A DNA stretch of 19,238 nucleotides, taken from NCBI GenBank assembly GCA_013335275.1, contig JAAXVX010000002.1, positions 1 to 19,238 of the forward strand, read 5' to 3'. The position numbers were made by a program, and so were the translations under genes. Below, piece by piece: positions 15,584-19,238 of the stretch (its first letter is position 1; each line of letters opens with the position of its first letter). This stretch comes from Bacteroidales bacterium. Lineage in GTDB: Bacteria; Bacteroidota; Bacteroidia; Bacteroidales; UBA932. The notes beneath the pieces are model-generated. The model was given only the letters and a program-made list of their open reading frames with translations. It was not told where the DNA came from and ran no database searches.

Positions 15584-16648
15584 ATGCAGGCAAAATATAA
15601 GTACATATTGGCTCTCTTCGTTATTCTGCTATTATATATGGCAGTTTCTGAGAGAGAGATATTAAAAGGAGAACGGGAACTTCACTTTCTTGAGGGAGAT
15701 ACTCTGTTAGTTAAGGTGAACATTGAGGGGGGGGTTTATATCAGACAGGGGCATCCGTCCGGATTCCATTATGAACTTCTCAACAGGTTTGCACAAAACG
15801 AAAAATGTGATGTTTTGCTCACCCCAAAAGACAGCAGCAACAGCTGGAATGAATTGCTCGCAGGAGATATTGACATTCTAGTAATAAATGAAGACAAAGA
15901 GGTCATACCGGAAGAGTTCTCCGATTTTCTCATCTCAAGTGTCGCGATAAATGACAATCAGGATGTATGGGTTGTAAGAAAAGACGACTTTATCCTGTTA
16001 CAGCAACTAAACTACTGGATCAATTATTTTAAACAAAGAAAAGAGTACAGCCAGCTTGTTACCCGGTACTACCGAAGATATCGCGGAATTTCCATTTCAT
16101 CTCCGGGAGGAACGTCTGTTCTTTCTCCTTACGACGAAATTATTAAACGGCACTCTAAAAATATTGGCTGGGACTGGAGACTACTCGCTTCTCTCATTTA
16201 TCAGGAGAGTAAATTTTCGATGAATGCCAGTTCGGCACACGGGGCACACGGGCTCATGCAAATAAAGCAGGCAACAGCCAATCAGTTTAACGTAGATAAC
16301 ATATTTGATCCCGAGCAGAATGTAAAAGCGGGTACCCTTCTTATCAAAAGACTCCAGAAAATGTTTGATGACCCGCAGATTGACTCGCTTAATCGTCTCA
16401 AGTTTGTTCTGGCCGCATATAACGCCGGAGAGGGACGGGTAATTGACATAAGAAAGCTTGCCGTTCACAAGGGGGTAAATCCAAATGACTGGAATGCGGT
16501 AAAAGAATTGATTCCTCAGATGCGGGACAAATCGTTGTTGCCGGTTGGAATACTCAAGCTTGGATCGTTCCGGGGTGGTGAGACAATGAGATTTGTAGAC
16601 GAAGTGTTAAACCGGTACCAACTCTATTCAACGCTGGTAAAGAAGTAG
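15584..16648 (+). CDS. MltF-like membrane-bound lytic transglycosylase
   Basis: The 354-residue protein is anchored by an N-terminal hydrophobic segment (about 6-20) and acts on periplasmic peptidoglycan. The C-terminal SLT domain (about 180-330) has catalytic Glu208 in LIYQESKF, GLMQI (223-227) and AAYNAGEGRV (277-286), all diagnostic of family 1E-type transglycosylases, which cut the MurNAc-GlcNAc bond to give anhydro-muropeptides. The region before it resembles the solute-binding (SBP_bac_3) sensor of MltF: SGFHYELLNRFAQ (59-71), LLAGDIDILVIN (91-102) and VWVVRKDD (128-135). It then jumps to the final helix LLQQLNYWINYFK, so roughly one lobe seems missing. E. coli MltF is about 518 residues. 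An eight-G tract lies at 15727-15734. It is co-transcribed with the porin gene (5-base gap) and convergent with the next gene. Confidence 0.88.
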   Translation: MQAKYKYILALFVILLLYMAVSEREILKGERELHFLEGDTLLVKVNIEGGVYIRQGHPSGFHYELLNRFAQNEKCDVLLTPKDSSNSWNELLAGDIDILVINEDKEVIPEEFSDFLISSVAINDNQDVWVVRKDDFILLQQLNYWINYFKQRKEYSQLVTRYYRRYRGISISSPGGTSVLSPYDEIIKRHSKNIGWDWRLLASLIYQESKFSMNASSAHGAHGLMQIKQATANQFNVDNIFDPEQNVKAGTLLIKRLQKMFDDPQIDSLNRLKFVLAAYNAGEGRVIDIRKLAVHKGVNPNDWNAVKELIPQMRDKSLLPVGILKLGSFRGGETMRFVDEVLNRYQLYSTLVKK

Positions 16649-16653
16649 GCCTA
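16646..16653. other. Shared palindromic stop-codon junction of convergent genes
   Basis: The eight bases TAGGCCTA are self-complementary. They hold the TAG stop of the + strand transglycosylase gene (16646-16648) and, on the other strand, the TAG stop of the permease gene (16651-16653), separated by two bases. There is no room for a terminator between the genes, so the two transcripts should overlap at their 3' ends. Confidence 0.9.
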
Positions 16654-17913
16654 TTTTATCCTGAGGCTCTTATCCGGACTTATGCCGGAAATAAATCTTG
16701 AAGGAATATAAAGCAATAATATTATCAGCAGGAATGCCGACAGGTTTAGCATTATCATTTTAAACCAGTCGATATAAACCGGAACATATTTGACGAAATA
16801 GTTTTCCGGATCGAGGCTGATTATCTGGAATCTCTGCTGCAGCGCAAGTAATAAAAAGGCAATTATATTACCGAGCAGCATACCTCTCAATATAATCATC
16901 ATCGCACGGTACAAAAAGATTCTGTGAATCCCGGCATCTCTCATTCCCAGCGATTTTAACAGTCCAATCATCGAAATTTTTTCAAAAAGAATTATGAGCA
17001 ATCCGGAAATCATATTGAACCCTGCAACAGTAATCATGAGAATGAGTACAACCAGCACATTGAAATCAAGCAGCTGCAGCCAGTCGAACAAGTGAGGATA
17101 AAGGTCGTTTGCTGTTAAAACAGACACAGACGGGTCACTCTCTTTTGATTTGTCCGAAATTATGTTTTCAATCAACCTGGCAGTTTCCTGTATCTTTTCG
17201 TGATTTTCGGGAATTATTTCGATACCGCTCACCTGATTGCTTTCCCATTCGTTCAGTTTTTGAATCTCCGAGATATTTGCAATCACAAATGTTTTATCTA
17301 TCTCCTCCAGCTGAGCGTCATATATTCCTGCTAGAATGAATTTACGGGCTTTAACCAGATCGCCCACAAAATATACCTGAACAGGCTCCCCTACTTTAAT
17401 GCCCATCATTTTTGAAAGGCGGGAAGAAAGAAGAATCTCCTTTACGGAACTGGTATCGGAGTAATTGGGTAATTTCCCTGCCACAATGGATTTTTTAAAA
17501 AAATCCCAGTTATAACCCGGCCCAACGCCCTTGAGCAAAATACCCTGAATTTCATCTCCGCTCTTAATTATCCCGGAACGGCAGGCATAGGGCTGTACCG
17601 ATTTTATCCCCTGAATTTTCTTAATATCTGCCATATATGACAGATCAGATACTATTGGGTATTGGTATGTTGTAACCTCAATTCCGGGAGAATTCAATAC
17701 TATTCCCCCAGAAAACCCAATTGCCTTCTCCCGTATCTCATACTTGAACCCGTCGGAAATTGCAATTGCAAGTAGCATAACAATCATACTTACAGCAACA
17801 GAGATACCGGCAATTATGGAACTTGTATTACCCAGCCCGTTTTTGGAGCCATTTTTCCATAAAGTTTTTGCTATAAATATATTTGTATTCAATTTTTTTA
17901 TATATTTGTTCAA
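16651..17913 (-). CDS. LolC/LolE/FtsX-type ABC transporter permease
   Basis: The 420-residue inner-membrane protein has the typical MacB/LolE layout. TM1 is at about 31-52 (IIAGISVAVSMIVMLLAIAI), a large periplasmic domain spans about 55-275, and three C-terminal helices lie at about 283-312, 338-362 and 385-409. Motifs such as GLLKSLGMRDAGIHRIFLYR, in the cytoplasmic coupling loop, are characteristic of this permease family. Relatives in LolCDE extract lipoproteins for delivery to LolA; in Bacteroidota these permeases often occur as unlinked single genes. No ATPase (LolD) gene is in the window, so a partner must be encoded elsewhere. No ATG is available near the N-terminus: an in-frame stop lies five codons upstream, and the only normal starts are TTG at 17913 or TTG at 17892 (413 residues). 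The second, beginning just before NTNIFIAKTLW, resembles family N-termini better. Confidence 0.87.
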   Translation of the reverse strand: MNKYIKKLNTNIFIAKTLWKNGSKNGLGNTSSIIAGISVAVSMIVMLLAIAISDGFKYEIREKAIGFSGGIVLNSPGIEVTTYQYPIVSDLSYMADIKKIQGIKSVQPYACRSGIIKSGDEIQGILLKGVGPGYNWDFFKKSIVAGKLPNYSDTSSVKEILLSSRLSKMMGIKVGEPVQVYFVGDLVKARKFILAGIYDAQLEEIDKTFVIANISEIQKLNEWESNQVSGIEIIPENHEKIQETARLIENIISDKSKESDPSVSVLTANDLYPHLFDWLQLLDFNVLVVLILMITVAGFNMISGLLIILFEKISMIGLLKSLGMRDAGIHRIFLYRAMMIILRGMLLGNIIAFLLLALQQRFQIISLDPENYFVKYVPVYIDWFKMIMLNLSAFLLIILLLYIPSRFISGISPDKSLRIK

Positions 17914-17951
17914 GTAAACTATTACTTAACCTATAACTAAACTGTGAAACG

Positions 17952-17982
17952 CCTCTGTAGTCAATTTGATTACGGAGGTTTT
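17952..17982 (+). terminator. Possible hairpin terminator on the + strand
   Basis: CCTCTGTAGTC (17952-17962) can pair with GATTACGGAGG (17968-17978) around a five-base loop. Read as + strand RNA, all 11 pairs form (two are G-U) and TTTT follows at 17979-17982. Read as - strand RNA, the two wobbles become A-C mismatches. It therefore looks like an intrinsic terminator facing the + direction, although the flanking genes are on the - strand. It could stop antisense read-through from the transglycosylase operon. The T-run is short and the function is unproven. Confidence 0.4.
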
Positions 17983-18838
17983 AGTTAATGTACCTTTCTG
18001 ATCCAAAACATTCCAGAACTCTCTTCATTACATTCTCCTTCTCTGCATTCTTTAATTGTTTGTACAGATACAGCAAATGGTCGGCATAAATAGATACAAG
18101 TGCCCTGTCCAGTCCTAATCTGGCAAAAGGTTTCTCGGTATTTTCGGAAATAGCTTCTATTTTCTTTTGCAGATAGTCGTCGTTAAAAATGAGCCCATCC
18201 TTGTAAATATTGATATAGAACAGAATGTTGTTGTCATTGTCTATATAGGCTGGAGTAAATGACTTGTTGATTATAAGCGGATAGATTGGCAGTCCTGCAT
18301 ATCTCGAGAGCAAAAAATAGCAGATGGGGACAGTAAAGATGTTCCCTCTTTTTGTTTCGAGCACAGTGGATATGAGTGCTTTTTCTTCCTGAATCACACT
18401 TTCGTCTGCATGCTTGAAACCCATCCTGTGAAAAAAGATATAATTGAATATTTCAAGATTCTCAATTGCTGTTTTACTGTCGCTCAGCTCCTCCACTATC
18501 TCGTCCGACATATCCTGAACAATATTCATATAGTAATATTTGTCCAGTTTCGGTTCCAGTGCACTCGTCACTAAAAGAAGCCCGTCCATAAGAAGCGGAT
18601 CGGGGTTGGACAGGTATAATTTCAGCTTTTTAAGTGTGTAGTTAAGTCTGAGATTTGACAGATACGTGAAATAAAACTCGGGGCAGAACTTGTATTCAAG
18701 CTCCGGGTACAGTTTTTCCATTTCGTCAAAAACATCCTCTCCCATCTCAATGAGCTTCTCTTCCACCGCAGTTCTCACTGCCGTGTCTCCATCGTCAATC
18801 AACGATAGAAGAGATATCAGCTCCTGAGTTGTTTTCAT
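17981..18838 (-). CDS. SirB1/transglutaminase-like fold protein lacking catalytic residues
   Basis: The 285-residue, probably cytoplasmic protein has a helical, HEAT-like N-terminal half (about 1-120). A segment similar to the SirB1/Transglut_core2 family follows: NYIFFHRMGF (132-141), then LISTVLETKRGNIFTVPICY (155-174) and LLSRYAGLPIYPLIINKSFT (176-195). In SirB1 relatives the corresponding positions typically carry a Cys after RGN/RG and a His in a PGHF motif. Here they read RGNIFTV and NKSF, so neither residue is seen and a catalytic role is doubtful. The biochemical function of the family itself is poorly known. Its ATG overlaps the stop of the nucleoside phosphorylase gene in an ATGA arrangement, implying coupled translation. 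I am fairly sure of the family resemblance and cannot offer a function. Confidence 0.65.
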   Translation of the reverse strand: MKTTQELISLLSLIDDGDTAVRTAVEEKLIEMGEDVFDEMEKLYPELEYKFCPEFYFTYLSNLRLNYTLKKLKLYLSNPDPLLMDGLLLVTSALEPKLDKYYYMNIVQDMSDEIVEELSDSKTAIENLEIFNYIFFHRMGFKHADESVIQEEKALISTVLETKRGNIFTVPICYFLLSRYAGLPIYPLIINKSFTPAYIDNDNNILFYINIYKDGLIFNDDYLQKKIEAISENTEKPFARLGLDRALVSIYADHLLYLYKQLKNAEKENVMKRVLECFGSERYIN

Positions 18839-19238
18839 TGAGTAAGTTTCTCTAATGCAAGTGTAACAAGCTTCTTGATATAAGGTTTATAGTCCGGCTG
18901 ACTTTCATGCAGGTGCCTGTTCGCAATAATGCAGCATACTGTTGCAGCATCGTGGCCCAAAAGCGCAGATAGTCCGGCAATTGCAGAACCTTCCATTTCG
19001 AAGTTTGTTATTCTGTCGCCATTAAAACGGAAACTTTCAAATTTGCTCACCATGTCCGGCATTGCAAGCGGTAGCCTCAAAACTCTTCCCTGAGGGCCAT
19101 AAAATCCGGATGCAGAAATGGTCACCCCTTTTATCGTCTCTTTTTCAAAGAGTTTTATCATCCTGTCGCTTGCTTTTGCAAAGTAAGGTGTCGGTAAATT
19201 CAGTGGCCAGTCAAAATGTTTGACAAATGCCCGTTCCA
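18835..19238 (-). CDS. Nucleoside phosphorylase, uridine-phosphorylase-like (C-terminal part)
   Basis: The gene enters from beyond the right edge of the window and is open from the last base to its TGA stop at 18835-18837, so only about the last 134 residues are seen. An internal Met at 19161 is not the real start; coding sequence (FDWPLNLPTPYFAKASDR) continues upstream of it. Recognisable parts are GVTISASGFYGPQGR and NFEMEGSAIAGLSALLG, the nucleoside-binding EME motif of the PNP/UDP phosphorylase superfamily, followed by CCIIANR. Such enzymes split nucleosides, here probably uridine, into base and ribose-1-phosphate using phosphate. The stop overlaps the start of the SirB1-like gene by 4 bases. 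Confidence 0.88.
   Translation of the reverse strand, partial: ERAFVKHFDWPLNLPTPYFAKASDRMIKLFEKETIKGVTISASGFYGPQGRVLRLPLAMPDMVSKFESFRFNGDRITNFEMEGSAIAGLSALLGHDAATVCCIIANRHLHESQPDYKPYIKKLVTLALEKLTQ

Noticed and set aside
17901..17908. TATATTTG on the + strand
   Set aside because: It matches the -7 consensus, but no + strand gene follows; the match probably reflects AT-rich codons at the permease start.

Overview
The window comes from a member of the Bacteroidota, most likely Bacteroidales. The signs are moderate-to-low GC, start codons without a clear Shine-Dalgarno sequence, several copies of the phylum's -7 promoter motif TAnnTTTG, and family content typical of the group: NhaD antiporter, Bacteroidales 'putative porin', MltF-like transglycosylase, LolC/E-type permease and secreted S9 hydrolase. 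I cannot name a genus. No tRNA, rRNA, CRISPR array, insertion sequence or phage gene was seen.

Layout. Positions 1-300 hold no convincing gene. Next come three separately expressed + strand genes: a secreted flavin-type split-barrel protein (301-819), a secreted S9-type serine hydrolase (927-2030) and an NhaD Na+/H+ antiporter (2125-3534). A tight four-gene operon follows (3597-8418): an outer-membrane barrel, an RND/MMPL-type inner-membrane exporter, a LolA-like periplasmic carrier and a stand-alone Hpt phosphotransfer protein. Together the first three look like an envelope-spanning lipid or lipoprotein transport route, with a possible signalling input from the fourth. 

A second compact run of five genes (8466-13414) has overlaps or 3-base gaps throughout. 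It opens with pncB and pncA, the two steps from nicotinamide to nicotinate mononucleotide, and continues with a ROK sugar kinase with altered active-site motifs, an MFS transporter and a SIS phosphosugar protein. The last three read as an uncharacterised sugar uptake and phosphorylation module. A promoter at 13418-13451 then drives an outer-membrane porin and an MltF-like lytic transglycosylase whose sensor domain appears to lack one lobe.

The right end is on the - strand. A LolC/LolE/FtsX-type permease (16651-17913) converges with the transglycosylase gene: both stop codons sit in one 8-base palindrome. Upstream of it are a SirB1-like protein without the usual active-site residues and the C-terminal part of a nucleoside phosphorylase cut by the window edge; these two genes overlap by 4 bases.

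Most assignments are secure at family level. Physiological substrates of the RND system, the ROK/MFS/SIS module and the SirB1-like protein are unknown and are marked as inference.
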